Source: Pseudomonas fluorescens (lineage in GTDB: Bacteria; Pseudomonadota; Gammaproteobacteria; Pseudomonadales; Pseudomonadaceae). From it: a stretch of 33,426 nt of DNA. Within the stretch, counting starts at the first letter, position 1. The number at the start of each line of letters is the position of its first letter. The stretch covers positions 1 through 33,426 of the forward strand of contig NZ_MRST01000008.1 of the NCBI RefSeq assembly GCF_001902145.1, written 5' to 3'. Position numbers and translations under genes: made by a program. Positions 18,952-28,525 of the stretch are shown one piece after another. The notes beneath the pieces were generated by a model. It did no database searches and was not told the DNA's origin. It saw only the letters and a program-made list of their open reading frames with translations.

Positions 18952-21900
18952 GTGTCCACCCCCACTCTGCTCGCGCAACACCTCGTACTCGCCACAAACA
19001 GCGCACCCGCCAGCCTCCCCGCGGTGTTGCCGCAATGGCTGGGCAACGCTTCAAGCGCCAGGCGCCAGGCCCTGAAAGAGACTATCCCCCTGTTCGCAGA
19101 CTGGCATATCGACACCCGACGCCAGCAGCAGGCCCCGCTCAAACTGGCGGTGGCCGCAAGCTGGGAGGCACAGAACCGGGTGGACACCGCCCTGGCAGCA
19201 CTGCAGACACCTGAGGAATTTGCCGCGCCCTTACTGCAACAAGCGCTCCAGCGGCGCTTTGACGTAGAGGCCGATGTTGCGGCCACCTACCTACGCCTTT
19301 ACACCCCCTTGCATACACCACTGCTTCCCATACCCTCCGGGGCCGTCAAGACTTGGACCGTGTCACTGGTGCAAGCCGCGCTGCATAACTTCGACGCGGC
19401 CGAGGCCGAACAAGACGCGTACACCTGGGACTCAACCTTTATCACCCAAGCCTCAGACTCCGGGCAATTGAGCACCCTGCCCCATCTGAAAGCCAAAATC
19501 GGCATTGCCCCCTTCATCAAGCTGTGCCGCGAACTGGACATCGGCAAGCAATACCAAGGCTATCTCAAACGTTTTTTGGGTTTCGAAGACGCTGTGCTCA
19601 AGGCCGCGCTGCGCAACAAAGTCACCCAGAGCTTCAAAGCCGACGCACGGGCCGCCTTGCATATGGCGCGATTGAAGAAGGATGTGAGTGACTCGGTGTT
19701 TCACTTGCTCGACCGCCAGTTGGAAGGCCTGGAAGGCATGATGCTCGAGGGCAAACCACTGCTCAGTCATGACCTGAGCCTGATGGGCGCACCGCTTACC
19801 GGCATCGTGCTGTTCGCCGCCGATCTGGAGCTGCACCGCACTGCGGTTCCCATGGTTGCCTACATCCCCGGCGACCCCCAGAGCCCGCTCAAGTACTACG
19901 CCGATGGCATGGCGTTCATGCAGGATCTGACCGGCAAATTGCGCAGCGCCGACTACCAGCAGTTCTTCAGCCGTTTCGTCAGCCATGAACATCGCGGCTA
20001 CTTCCTGGCCGATCTTGGTAGCCGGCTGTCCCAAGTGGTCTGGCATCAGCATACTCCCGGCGACCCGCGGCCAAGCTGGCGCGACCAGTCCCGCGCCAAG
20101 CCCAACCTGCAATTTTTTGCCACGAAAACCCAGGGTGACCTGTTCGAGCACTTGTACGAGGCCAAACTCAACAAACTGCTCAATGACGCGCGCACCAGTG
20201 CCGTACCCACCGCTGACGCCGACAGCAAGGCACGCTGGCAACGCTGGGAGAGCTTGAAAAGAATCGGTGAAACCCTGCTGGAAATCGCCGCGTTTATCGC
20301 AACGCCTCTGGTTCCACCGCTGGGCGCGCTGATGCTCGGCTACACCGCCTATCAACTGCTCGATGAAACCTTTGAAGGTATTGTCGACTGGGCCGAAGGG
20401 CTCAAGAAACAGGCGCTCGGGCACTTGATGTCGATCACCGAACAAATGCTCCAGCTGGGCATGTTCGTGGTCGGTGCGCCCATCGCCGAGGGGTTGCTGC
20501 GACAGGCATTGCCCAAAGCGTTATGGGACTTCTTCGACAGGCTCAAGCCGGTGACCTCTGATGACGGCAAAACCCGCCTGTGGAACCCTGATCTGCAACC
20601 CTATTCCCACAACGTCCAACTGGCCACCGAATCACGCCCCAACGACGAGGGGCTGCACGGGCACCAGGACAAACAGCTATTGCCACGCGACGGGCAGTAT
20701 TTTGCGGTTGAGCAACAATCGGGCAACGCCTTCCTACAGCACCCCACGCGCGCCCACGCCTATAAGCCGCGCATCATCGGCAATGGCAAAGGTGCCTGGG
20801 TGACGGAGCTGGACCAGCCGCTGACCTGGGACCGCGCCACCCTGTTGCGCCGCCTCGGGCCGCCCGCCGACGGGCTCAGCGATGCACGTCTTGAGCAGGC
20901 TCTTGTTATCAGCGGCACCGATGAGGCCGCCCTGCGCAAGATGTATATGGATCGCGAGCCGGCGCCTCCTCTGCTGGCCGACACCCTCAAGCGCGTCAAC
21001 ATCGACCAGCAGTTGCAAGACTTCATCGACCAGATGAACAGCGATGACCCAGGGCAATACCAGCAAGCCGATCACCAGACGCAGCTATGGCTGCTGAGCC
21101 AGACTGCCCTGTGGCCTGAATCCAAGACACTGCGGCTGCTCAACGCCAAGGGCGAAACCGTATGGGAACACCAGGGCCGATCTGACGCTGCCGTGGCACA
21201 AATACATGAAGCGCAGATAAAGAATGGCGACCTGCTGAAAACCCTGCTGGAAACCCTCGACGAAACAGAACGCAAAACCCTGCTGGAAGAAGAGTTCGGC
21301 GGCCCCAGCCTGCAACTGCACGTGCGCGCCGCCACGTTGCGCAAAAAACTGGCACGCCAGGCCCAGGAAAAACGCGCCTCGTTGTTTGACGCTCGCTATC
21401 GCGGACTGGAGTTGGCCCGGGACGCACGCGTGCAAAAAATCATCGACACCGCACCCGGCCTGCCCACCAGCGCAGCTGAAGAGGTCCTGCGCACAGCCAC
21501 CGGCCAGGAGCTGTTGGAAATCGACCAAGGCACCTTGCCAACGCGCCTGATCGATCGGGCCCGCTGGGCTGCCCATGAAGTCAGAGTCAATCGGGCGCTT
21601 GAGGGGCTGCACATGGACGCCCTGGAAAACAACGATACGCACCGGCTCGCCTTGCACTCATTGGAGAACCTGCCGGGGTGGTCCGCCCAGGTGCGCATTG
21701 AGATAACCGACTTCAGCCGTACCGGTAAGGTACGGGACACCATCGGCAGCCCTCAGGCCACAATCCCGCGGGTGCTGGTACGCACCATACAAGGCGATTT
21801 CATTCCCGAAGACGACAGAGGCGCACTGCTCGCGCAGACCGACTTTTACACGGCCGTTCTTCAGGCACTCCCCGACGCGCAGCGAGACGCCCTGGGCATT

Positions 21901-24006
21901 CATATCGGTCAAGGCCCGCTGCTCAGACAAACGCTGCTCGAACATGCCCTGCCGCGAGAAGCACTGAGCAAGCTGTTGGCCGAGGTTCCCGTGCGCAAAC
22001 CCTCCTTTGATCCCAGGAAAATGCGCCTGCCCGGCGGTATGGAGGGCTATGACGCGACCCAACCCGCGCCGGGCAGCAGCGGGCAGGAGGTGTTGGAAAG
22101 CCAGTTGCTGCACGAGCTGTACCCCAACCTGCGTCCGGATCAGGTGGCCGAGGCGCTAGCCTTCCTGCGCACCCAAACCACCCCGGCCTTGCGCAGGCTT
22201 CAGCACCTGCAGCAGGAGTTTTTACAACTGGAGGCCAACCTGTCGGCCTGGCACCTCAACCCGCCACGCACCCTGCTCGGTACCCAATTGCCGATAAACA
22301 CAGACCTGATCATCGCCGAACAGCAAAACCGATGGCATTGGAAGCAGCAACTGATCCGCGCCTGGCGCCACGAAACTCCGGCCGATCACTACAACCCCGA
22401 CGCACGCGGGAACATGCTGGACCTCACCTGGCCGATCTATGGTGAGCTACCGCCACTCAATGCCAACTTCCCAGCCATCACCTACCTGGAACTGAGCGGC
22501 TATCCCGGTACCCAAGGTGTCCCTGGCTTCCTGGCGCGCTTTGCCAACCTGCGGGGGGTAAATATCCGTGACATCAAGCTCACAACACTGCCGAATGAAC
22601 TCACACCTTTGGCCCATCTCAACGAGCTGACGCTACGCAACTGCAGCCTTCGCCTGACCGAGCAAAGCCGAACCAGCCTTGGCGCCCTGCGGGAACTGAA
22701 AACCCTGGACCTGTCCAACAACCCGTTGGCATTGGCCCCCAACGTTGAACACATGGCCCACTTGCAACGGCTGAACCTCAGCCAGACAGGCATCAGCCAA
22801 TTCCCAGCCGGCCTGGTTGACCGCCCTCGACTTGTGCATGCCAACCTCAGCGACAATGCCCTGCAGGCGTTGCCCGATGCCCTGTTCAGCCTGAGCAGCG
22901 AAGACGCCAGAGCGTTTGACCTCACAGGTAATCCGCTCGCGCGTCCGGCCCTGGAGAAGGTAAAAACTTATTGCCAGAGCACCGGCGAACATTTTGGCGT
23001 AGACGCCGAGGTCGGCGAACGCCGCCTGGTTCATCAGCTTTACCCGAGCTTCACCGACCGCGAAGCCAGCCGGTTCATTTTCGGGCTCCCCGGCAGCCTG
23101 GACGAGGCCCTGCCGCAGCTTGTTCACCTGAAGGCAGACTACGAGCGCCTGCAAACCGACCTTGAACAGTGGGCCGTGGATGTACCGCAACAGCACCCAC
23201 GCACCAACGCCCCCCTGGAGCAACAGGCACAAGCGCAACAACAGGTGCTGCGCCAACAGTTCAAGTCCTTGCTTGAGGCATGCTGGCGACGGGAAACGCC
23301 CCTGGATACCACTCGTACAGCGCCGGCAGACACACATGAACTGGTCTCGACGCTACCCATTCTGGGCGATCTGCCGCAGTTGAATATCGAGTTCAACCAT
23401 GTTTCGAAACTAGACATGAAGGGCGAAGAAACCACGTCCATCCCCGTCGGCTTTCTCAAATGCCTCCCCAATCTGGAGAGCCTGCTGATCCACCGCTACG
23501 CGTTGCCAGACATCCCATACGAAATATTCCAACTGCCGAAGCTCAAGACACTCAGCCTGTCGCAAAGTCATATCCGCTTGACGCCCACCAGCGCTGACGC
23601 CCTGAGCGGCCTGGAAAACCTTGAATACCTGGACCTGAGTGACAACCTGCTGGGAATCACCCCCGACGTCAGCAAGATGCCCAGGTTAACCACGCTGATG
23701 CTCGAAAATGCCGGCCTCACCCAAGCCCCTCATGGCACCTTCAACCTGCGGTCACTCAGCCAACTGAACTTGAGCGATAACCAGATCACCGAGCTTCCCA
23801 GCGACATCATAGAGGTGGACCCTGAACTGGCTGACGACTTCGACCTGAGTGGCAACCCTTTCACGCCAACGACGCTCATCATGCTGCACCGCTACTACAA
23901 CCGTACGGCCGTCAGCTTCGGCGTACCGGAGGCCCGGCACCTCCCGGCGCACATTCCTGATCCCGGGCTTTCGACCGAATCGTCTGAAACAGACGTGGAC
24001 GAGTAG
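18952..24006 (+). CDS. Giant DUF6543-like leucine-rich-repeat protein, effector/toxin-like
   Basis: The product is 1684 residues. Residues 1 to about 1040 resemble, from memory, the dermonecrotic-toxin-type DUF6543 region of large Pseudomonas proteins. A strongly hydrophobic helical stretch lies at about 445-517, which could insert in a membrane. Two tandem copies of a ~300-residue module follow (1050-1350 and 1357-1658): a helical part (ELYPNLRPDQ / QLYPSFTDRE), WRHETP or WRRETP, ELPPLNANF or DLPQLNIEF, then LRRs of LxxLxLxxNxLxxLP type, ending HFGV or SFGV. A 26-residue acidic tail closes it. Relatives often carry a C-terminal NEL ubiquitin-ligase domain with a CxD catalytic Cys; none is seen here. 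No N-terminal Sec signal is evident. The GTG start has AAGGA 8 bases upstream. It is encoded against, and between, argR and the aru operon and stops 3 bp from the argR stop. Its target is unknown. Confidence 0.85.
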   Translation: MSTPTLLAQHLVLATNSAPASLPAVLPQWLGNASSARRQALKETIPLFADWHIDTRRQQQAPLKLAVAASWEAQNRVDTALAALQTPEEFAAPLLQQALQRRFDVEADVAATYLRLYTPLHTPLLPIPSGAVKTWTVSLVQAALHNFDAAEAEQDAYTWDSTFITQASDSGQLSTLPHLKAKIGIAPFIKLCRELDIGKQYQGYLKRFLGFEDAVLKAALRNKVTQSFKADARAALHMARLKKDVSDSVFHLLDRQLEGLEGMMLEGKPLLSHDLSLMGAPLTGIVLFAADLELHRTAVPMVAYIPGDPQSPLKYYADGMAFMQDLTGKLRSADYQQFFSRFVSHEHRGYFLADLGSRLSQVVWHQHTPGDPRPSWRDQSRAKPNLQFFATKTQGDLFEHLYEAKLNKLLNDARTSAVPTADADSKARWQRWESLKRIGETLLEIAAFIATPLVPPLGALMLGYTAYQLLDETFEGIVDWAEGLKKQALGHLMSITEQMLQLGMFVVGAPIAEGLLRQALPKALWDFFDRLKPVTSDDGKTRLWNPDLQPYSHNVQLATESRPNDEGLHGHQDKQLLPRDGQYFAVEQQSGNAFLQHPTRAHAYKPRIIGNGKGAWVTELDQPLTWDRATLLRRLGPPADGLSDARLEQALVISGTDEAALRKMYMDREPAPPLLADTLKRVNIDQQLQDFIDQMNSDDPGQYQQADHQTQLWLLSQTALWPESKTLRLLNAKGETVWEHQGRSDAAVAQIHEAQIKNGDLLKTLLETLDETERKTLLEEEFGGPSLQLHVRAATLRKKLARQAQEKRASLFDARYRGLELARDARVQKIIDTAPGLPTSAAEEVLRTATGQELLEIDQGTLPTRLIDRARWAAHEVRVNRALEGLHMDALENNDTHRLALHSLENLPGWSAQVRIEITDFSRTGKVRDTIGSPQATIPRVLVRTIQGDFIPEDDRGALLAQTDFYTAVLQALPDAQRDALGIHIGQGPLLRQTLLEHALPREALSKLLAEVPVRKPSFDPRKMRLPGGMEGYDATQPAPGSSGQEVLESQLLHELYPNLRPDQVAEALAFLRTQTTPALRRLQHLQQEFLQLEANLSAWHLNPPRTLLGTQLPINTDLIIAEQQNRWHWKQQLIRAWRHETPADHYNPDARGNMLDLTWPIYGELPPLNANFPAITYLELSGYPGTQGVPGFLARFANLRGVNIRDIKLTTLPNELTPLAHLNELTLRNCSLRLTEQSRTSLGALRELKTLDLSNNPLALAPNVEHMAHLQRLNLSQTGISQFPAGLVDRPRLVHANLSDNALQALPDALFSLSSEDARAFDLTGNPLARPALEKVKTYCQSTGEHFGVDAEVGERRLVHQLYPSFTDREASRFIFGLPGSLDEALPQLVHLKADYERLQTDLEQWAVDVPQQHPRTNAPLEQQAQAQQQVLRQQFKSLLEACWRRETPLDTTRTAPADTHELVSTLPILGDLPQLNIEFNHVSKLDMKGEETTSIPVGFLKCLPNLESLLIHRYALPDIPYEIFQLPKLKTLSLSQSHIRLTPTSADALSGLENLEYLDLSDNLLGITPDVSKMPRLTTLMLENAGLTQAPHGTFNLRSLSQLNLSDNQITELPSDIIEVDPELADDFDLSGNPFTPTTLIMLHRYYNRTAVSFGVPEARHLPAHIPDPGLSTESSETDVDE
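22099..23925 (+). repeat. Tandem duplicated helical+LRR module (protein-level)
   Basis: The segments 22099-23001 and 23020-23925 encode two collinear modules of 301 and 302 residues with a six-residue linker. They align through every landmark from the LYP motif to the final FGV. Identity is moderate, so the duplication is old rather than recent. Confidence 0.8.
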
Positions 24007-24009
24007 AAA

Positions 24010-24990
24010 TCAGCCGCGCTCGGACGGCACCGAAGACAACTCGAACGGGCTGCTGCTACGCCGCTGGTTGCGGTCTTCGCGAGGGGTGGCACCGAAGAAG
24101 TTGCGGTAGGCGCTGGAGAAGTGCGGCCCCGAGGAGAAGCCGCACGACAGGCCGATCTGGATGATCGACTTGCTGGTTTGCATCAACATCTGGCGCGCCT
24201 TGTTCAGGCGTAGTTCCAGGTAGTACTGGCTGGGAACGCGGTTCAGGTATTGCTTGAAGATCCTTTCGAGCTGTCGTCGTGAGACGCATACATGCTGGGC
24301 AATTTCATCGGTGGTCAGCGGCTCTTCGATATTGGCTTCCATCAGCAACACCGCCTGGGTCAGCTTCGGATGGCTGGAACCCAGGCGGTTTTGCAGCGGG
24401 ATGCGCTGGCGCTCGCCGCCTTCGCGGATGCGTTCTACTACCAACTCTTCGGACACCGCACCGGCCAATTCCGCACCGTGGTCACGGGCCAGTACCGCCA
24501 GCAGCAGGTCGAGTACCGACATACCGCCACAGGCGGTGAGGCGATCGCGGTCCCAGTCAAATAGATGGCTGGTGGCGATGACCTTGGGGAAGCGTTCGGC
24601 GAAATCGTCCTGCCAGCGCCAGTGCACGGCGGCGCGGTAGCCATCGAGCAGGCCCAGTTGGGCCAGTGGGTATACGCCCGCCGACAAGCCGCCGATCACA
24701 CAGCCTGCCCGAACAAGCTGCTTGAGCGCGGTGCTGAGCGGCGAAGCGATGACCGTGGGCGGTTCGTCGGCCAACAGGAACAGCTTCTGAAACCCTTCCA
24801 GCTTACCGGCCCACGGTTCGCCCGGCAGTTGCCAGGCACCTTCGACGGCGGGCTCGGCAAGCAGGAACGACAGCTCGTAGACCACGTCCGGATGCACCCG
24901 CTGGGCAACGCGCAAGGCCTCCTCAGCCAGCGCAAGCGTGAGGGCTTTTGTGCTGGGCCAAATCAGGAAACCAATTTTGTGGGCGGTCAT
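24010..24990 (-). CDS. argR: ArgR, AraC/XylS-type arginine-responsive regulator
   Basis: The product is 326 residues. The N-terminal half (about 5-185) is a class I glutamine-amidotransferase-like sensory domain, with GGLSAGVYPLAQLGLL in place of a catalytic nucleophile elbow. The C-terminal AraC domain (about 215-315) has both helix-turn-helices: TTDEIAQHVCVSRRQLERIFK and IGLSCGFSSGPHFSSAYRNFFG. This is the Pseudomonas ArgR, unrelated to the E. coli protein of that name. It activates aru and aot genes with arginine and represses biosynthetic genes. It is the last gene of the aot operon, separated from aotP by a 218-bp gap with a REPIN, and converges on the LRR gene. Confidence 0.94.
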   Translation of the reverse strand: MTAHKIGFLIWPSTKALTLALAEEALRVAQRVHPDVVYELSFLLAEPAVEGAWQLPGEPWAGKLEGFQKLFLLADEPPTVIASPLSTALKQLVRAGCVIGGLSAGVYPLAQLGLLDGYRAAVHWRWQDDFAERFPKVIATSHLFDWDRDRLTACGGMSVLDLLLAVLARDHGAELAGAVSEELVVERIREGGERQRIPLQNRLGSSHPKLTQAVLLMEANIEEPLTTDEIAQHVCVSRRQLERIFKQYLNRVPSQYYLELRLNKARQMLMQTSKSIIQIGLSCGFSSGPHFSSAYRNFFGATPREDRNQRRSSSPFELSSVPSERG

Positions 24991-25086
24991 GGAGTGCTAT
25001 CCGGAGCGAAAACGGTGAAAGAAGCTGTGGGCCAATGCTAGCCCGTAAACCAACACAAATCTCAAAAACAATGAAGACCTGCTCTC

Positions 25087-25188
25087 CTGTAGGAGCGAGC
25101 TTGCTCGCGAAAAACCTGAGTACGCCGCGGGGTATCAGGCTTCCCGCGTTACCGTTGAGGATCTTCGCGAGCAAGCTCGCTCCTACAG
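25087..25188. repeat. REPIN, GTAGGAGCGAGCTTGCTCGCG type, between aotP and argR
   Basis: Inverted copies (CCTGTAGGAGCGAGCTTGCT and complement) enclose a GC-rich spacer similar to that of the element at 17322-17423. It could alter readthrough or mRNA stability between aotP and argR. Confidence 0.93.
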
Positions 25189-25208
25189 GGGTAGGGTGGC
25201 AGTCTTGA

Positions 25209-25973
25209 TTATTTCAAACTGCCGGAGAGGAACTGCTGAAGGCGCTCGGACTGCGGGTTCACCAGCACTTCCCGCGGGTTGCCATGCTCTTCAACAACGC
25301 CTTTGTGCAAAAACACCAACTGGTTCGACACTTCACGGGCAAAGCCCATTTCGTGAGTCACCACCACCATGGTGCGGCCTTCCTGGGCCAGGTCCTGCAT
25401 CACCTTGAGCACTTCGCCCACCAACTCCGGGTCCAGCGCCGAGGTCGGTTCGTCGAACAGCATCACCTCGGGCTCCATCGCCAGGGCGCGGGCAATCGCC
25501 ACGCGTTGCTGCTCACCGCCGGACATATGGCCGGGGAACGCGTCCTTACGGTGGCTCACGCCGACCTTGGCCAGGTAGTGCTCGGCCTTTTCACGGGCTT
25601 CTTTCTTCGAGATGCCCAGCACGTGCACCGGGGCTTCCATCACGTTTTCAAGCGCGGTCATGTGCGACCACAGGTTGAAATGCTGGAACACCATGGACAG
25701 GCGCGAACGCATGCGCTGCAGTTGTTTAGGGTCGGCGGCCTTCATGGCGCCGTCTTTGTTCGCGACCAGTTTGAGCTCTTCGTTATTGAGCAGAATCTTG
25801 CCGGCGTGGGGTTGCTCGAGCAGGTTGATACAGCGCAAAAAGGTACTTTTGCCCGAACCACTGGAGCCGATGATGCTGATCACATCACCGGCTGCGGCAG
25901 CCAGGGACACACCTTTGAGTACTTCATGACTGCCATAGCGTTTATGCAGGTCTTGGACTTCAAGCTTGTACAT
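25209..25973 (-). CDS. aotP: Arginine/ornithine ABC transporter ATPase
   Basis: The product is 254 residues, the ATP-hydrolysing subunit of the AotJQMP importer, of the HisP/GlnQ family. It has Walker [10 protein letters not shown], the Q loop in MVFQHFNLW, the signature [15 protein letters not shown], Walker [14 protein letters not shown] and the switch His in [10 protein letters not shown]. The ATG at 25973 begins [14 protein letters not shown] as in the family; an in-frame GTG at 25988 is less likely. The gene is 27 bp downstream of aotO. Confidence 0.96.
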   Translation of the reverse strand: MYKLEVQDLHKRYGSHEVLKGVSLAAAAGDVISIIGSSGSGKSTFLRCINLLEQPHAGKILLNNEELKLVANKDGAMKAADPKQLQRMRSRLSMVFQHFNLWSHMTALENVMEAPVHVLGISKKEAREKAEHYLAKVGVSHRKDAFPGHMSGGEQQRVAIARALAMEPEVMLFDEPTSALDPELVGEVLKVMQDLAQEGRTMVVVTHEMGFAREVSNQLVFLHKGVVEEHGNPREVLVNPQSERLQQFLSGSLK

Positions 25974-26000
25974 GCGGTCGGTTCTCACAAAAACAGGTGG

Positions 26001-27113
26001 TCAGTCGTTGAGCAAGCGCCCGTGACGCAGCGCTTCGCGCCCCGCCACCTTGGCCAGCCAGAAACCCGCTTGGGCATAACGTAGCCGTTCAACGGCAAAC
26101 AACACCCCCGAGGTACCCGCGCAAATAGTGCTTACGCGGTCGGTCAGGGGGTCAATCACTTCAAAAATCTCGTCGCCGGTTTCTACCCAATCGCCCGCTT
26201 TACGCAGGTAACTGATCACCCCGGCATGGGGCGCGAACAGCAGTTCGGTGCCCTCGAAAGGCACGCCTTCGCAAGGTTCGTGTTGCGGCGCGGGCCACTC
26301 GCCCTTGATCAAGCCTTGTTCGGCGAGGAACGCAAGGATGCCTTCGGCGTGGAAGATGGCTTCATCACGGCCTGTGTCGGCCTGGCCACCCAACTCCAAC
26401 GTCGTTGCCAGACAGGCCAGCGGAATCTGCGCCTCGGGGAACAGGCGCGACAAACGCAGCCACGGCAACGAGCACGCCTCGTCAAACGAACTGCCGCCGG
26501 AATCTTCCGCCAGCAGGCCGACCGTCACATTCAGGTGTGCCGACAGCGACCGCCACTGCGGCCAGTGCTGGGGCAGCGCGTACATGTGCAGCGCGGCTTC
26601 GGCGTCGCAATGCAGGTCAAGCACCACATCGGCAGTACAGGCGTGGCTCAGCAAGATGCGTTGCATGCCTTGCAACTGGCTGCTCGGCTCGGGCAAGGCG
26701 TTGAGCGCATCGCTCATGGCCTGGCGGATCAGGCGCACATTGGCGTGCGGGTCGTCCCCCAGCTTGCCTTGCAGCAAATCGGCCACCGGCTCGCTCAGTT
26801 CGACGAAATCGCGGTTGAAATTCTTGCCGCTGCCGACTTCGAAACGCCCCTGGTGGCTGCCCTGCAACAACTGGCCGAGACCCATCGGGTTGGCGACCGG
26901 CACCAACTCGATCACGCCATTAAGCGCGCCTTGCTGTTCCAGCTCCACAAGGCGCTTTTTCAGTTCCCAGGCGGCACGCATGCCAGGCAACTCATCGGCG
27001 TGCAGGCTGGCCTGGATATAGGCCTTGCGCTCGCCACTGCCGAAACGAAACACGCTCAGCTGGCGCTCGCAGCCCAAATGCCCCCAGGGCAGCAGATGAT
27101 CGATACGTTCCAT
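26001..27113 (-). CDS. aotO: AotO, M14-type succinylglutamate desuccinylase/aspartoacylase-like protein
   Basis: The product is 370 residues. It has a zinc carboxypeptidase-like fold with metal ligands in ASLHADELPG (His, Glu) and LDLHCDAEAA (His), the likely base in TLELGGQADTG, and a C-terminal domain like the beta barrel of aspartoacylases (GVISYLRKAGDWVETGDEIFEVIDP). In P. aeruginosa the corresponding gene sits at the same point in the aot operon and is not needed for uptake. It starts one base after the aotM stop (TGA-T-ATG), so the genes are coupled. The substrate is unknown; an acyl-amino acid is a reasonable guess. Confidence 0.88.
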   Translation of the reverse strand: MERIDHLLPWGHLGCERQLSVFRFGSGERKAYIQASLHADELPGMRAAWELKKRLVELEQQGALNGVIELVPVANPMGLGQLLQGSHQGRFEVGSGKNFNRDFVELSEPVADLLQGKLGDDPHANVRLIRQAMSDALNALPEPSSQLQGMQRILLSHACTADVVLDLHCDAEAALHMYALPQHWPQWRSLSAHLNVTVGLLAEDSGGSSFDEACSLPWLRLSRLFPEAQIPLACLATTLELGGQADTGRDEAIFHAEGILAFLAEQGLIKGEWPAPQHEPCEGVPFEGTELLFAPHAGVISYLRKAGDWVETGDEIFEVIDPLTDRVSTICAGTSGVLFAVERLRYAQAGFWLAKVAGREALRHGRLLND

Positions 27114-27114
27114 A

Positions 27115-27813
27115 TCAGTGCTTCCGGGGAGCCAGGTAGCTCAGCCAGCGGCGCTCGGCCAACTTGAACAGACGCACCAGGATGAAGGTCAGGCACAGGT
27201 AGAACACGCCGGCGGTGATATAGGCTTCGAACGGCAGGTAATACTGAGCGTTCACGGTACGCGCGGCACCGGTGATGTCGATCAGGGTAACGATGGACGC
27301 CAGGCTGGTGGTCTGCAGCATCATGATCACTTCGTTGCTGTACTGCGGCAGCGCGCGGCGCAGGGCCGACGGTAACAGGATGCGGCGGTACAGCTTGTAG
27401 CGCGACATGCCCATGGCCTTGGCCGCTTCGATCTCACCGTTAGGCGTGGCCTTGAGGCTGCCGGCGATAATTTCGGCGGTGTAGGCGCTGGTGTTGATCG
27501 CAAACGCCAGGCACGCACAGAACGTCGCGCTGGACAGCAGCGGCCACAGGAAGCTTTCGCGCACCACTTCGAACTGCGCCAGGCCGTAGTAGATTAAAAA
27601 TAGCTGCACCAGCATCGGCGTGCCGCGGATCACGTAGGTGTAAAGCCAGGCCACTCCGTTGACGATCGGCTGCTTGGACACGCGCATCAAGCCCAGGGGC
27701 AAGGCCGCGAGCAGGCCGAAGAACAGCGAGATGGCGAGCAGTTTCAGGGTGGTCAGCAAGCCGCCAAGGTACAGCGGCATGGCCTCCCAGATGACGTTGT
27801 AGTCGAAGATCAT
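27115..27813 (-). CDS. aotM: Arginine/ornithine ABC transporter permease AotM
   Basis: The product is 232 residues with about five membrane helices, HisM family. The cytoplasmic EAA loop reads EIEAAKAMGMSRYKLYRRILLPSALRRALP, shown here by its first part EIEAAKAMGM. It pairs with AotQ to form the pore. Its ATG overlaps the aotQ stop by four bases (ATGA). Confidence 0.94.
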   Translation of the reverse strand: MIFDYNVIWEAMPLYLGGLLTTLKLLAISLFFGLLAALPLGLMRVSKQPIVNGVAWLYTYVIRGTPMLVQLFLIYYGLAQFEVVRESFLWPLLSSATFCACLAFAINTSAYTAEIIAGSLKATPNGEIEAAKAMGMSRYKLYRRILLPSALRRALPQYSNEVIMMLQTTSLASIVTLIDITGAARTVNAQYYLPFEAYITAGVFYLCLTFILVRLFKLAERRWLSYLAPRKH

Positions 27814-28499
27814 AGATCAGCCGCCCTTACGCCTACCGAGTAGCGCTTCTCAAGGTAACGCAAGGCCAGCAACGACACGCTGGTGATCACCAGGTACATC
27901 GCCGCCACTGCGAGGAAGAAGGTAAAAGGCTCGCGGGTGGCGTCTGCCGCCTGCTTTGCCTTGAACATCATGTCTTGCAGACCTACCACCGAAATCAGCG
28001 CGGTGGCCTTGGTCAATACCAGCCAGTTGTTGGTGAAACCGGGGATCGCCAGCCGAATCATCTGCGGCACCATCACCCGGAAGAACACCTGGAAACTGCT
28101 CATGCCATACGCAAGGCCGGCTTCGGCCTGACCCTTGGGGATGGCCATGAAGGCGCCGCGGAAGGTTTCCGAAAGGTAAGCGCCAAAGATGAAACCCAGG
28201 GTGCCGATACCGGCGGCCAAGGGGTTCAAGTCGATATAGTCGTCAAAGCCCAGCAACGGCGCGACGCGGTTGAGCAAGTCCTGACCGCCGTAGAAAATCA
28301 GCAGGATCAGCACCAGGTCGGGGATCCCGCGGATCACCGTGGAGTACAGGTCGCCCAGCCAAGCCAGCCAGCGTACCGGCGACAGGCGTAGCGCGACCCC
28401 GATCAGACCCAGAACAATGGCCAAGGCCATGGACGACAAGGCGAGCTGAAGCGTCAACCATGCGCCATCGAGGATGACGGCCCCGTAGCCTTTCAACAT
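27810..28499 (-). CDS. aotQ: Arginine/ornithine ABC transporter permease AotQ
   Basis: The product is 229 residues, HisQ family, with about five membrane helices and the EAA-loop motif QAEAGLAYGMSSFQVFFRV that docks the ATPase AotP. GAGG lies 9 bases ahead of the ATG at 28499. It overlaps aotM by four bases and follows aotJ across a 91-bp gap that holds a terminator-like hairpin. Confidence 0.94.
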   Translation of the reverse strand: MLKGYGAVILDGAWLTLQLALSSMALAIVLGLIGVALRLSPVRWLAWLGDLYSTVIRGIPDLVLILLIFYGGQDLLNRVAPLLGFDDYIDLNPLAAGIGTLGFIFGAYLSETFRGAFMAIPKGQAEAGLAYGMSSFQVFFRVMVPQMIRLAIPGFTNNWLVLTKATALISVVGLQDMMFKAKQAADATREPFTFFLAVAAMYLVITSVSLLALRYLEKRYSVGVRAADL

Positions 28500-28525
28500 G
28501 ATTCAGGTCCTCGAAAAGGGGGATG

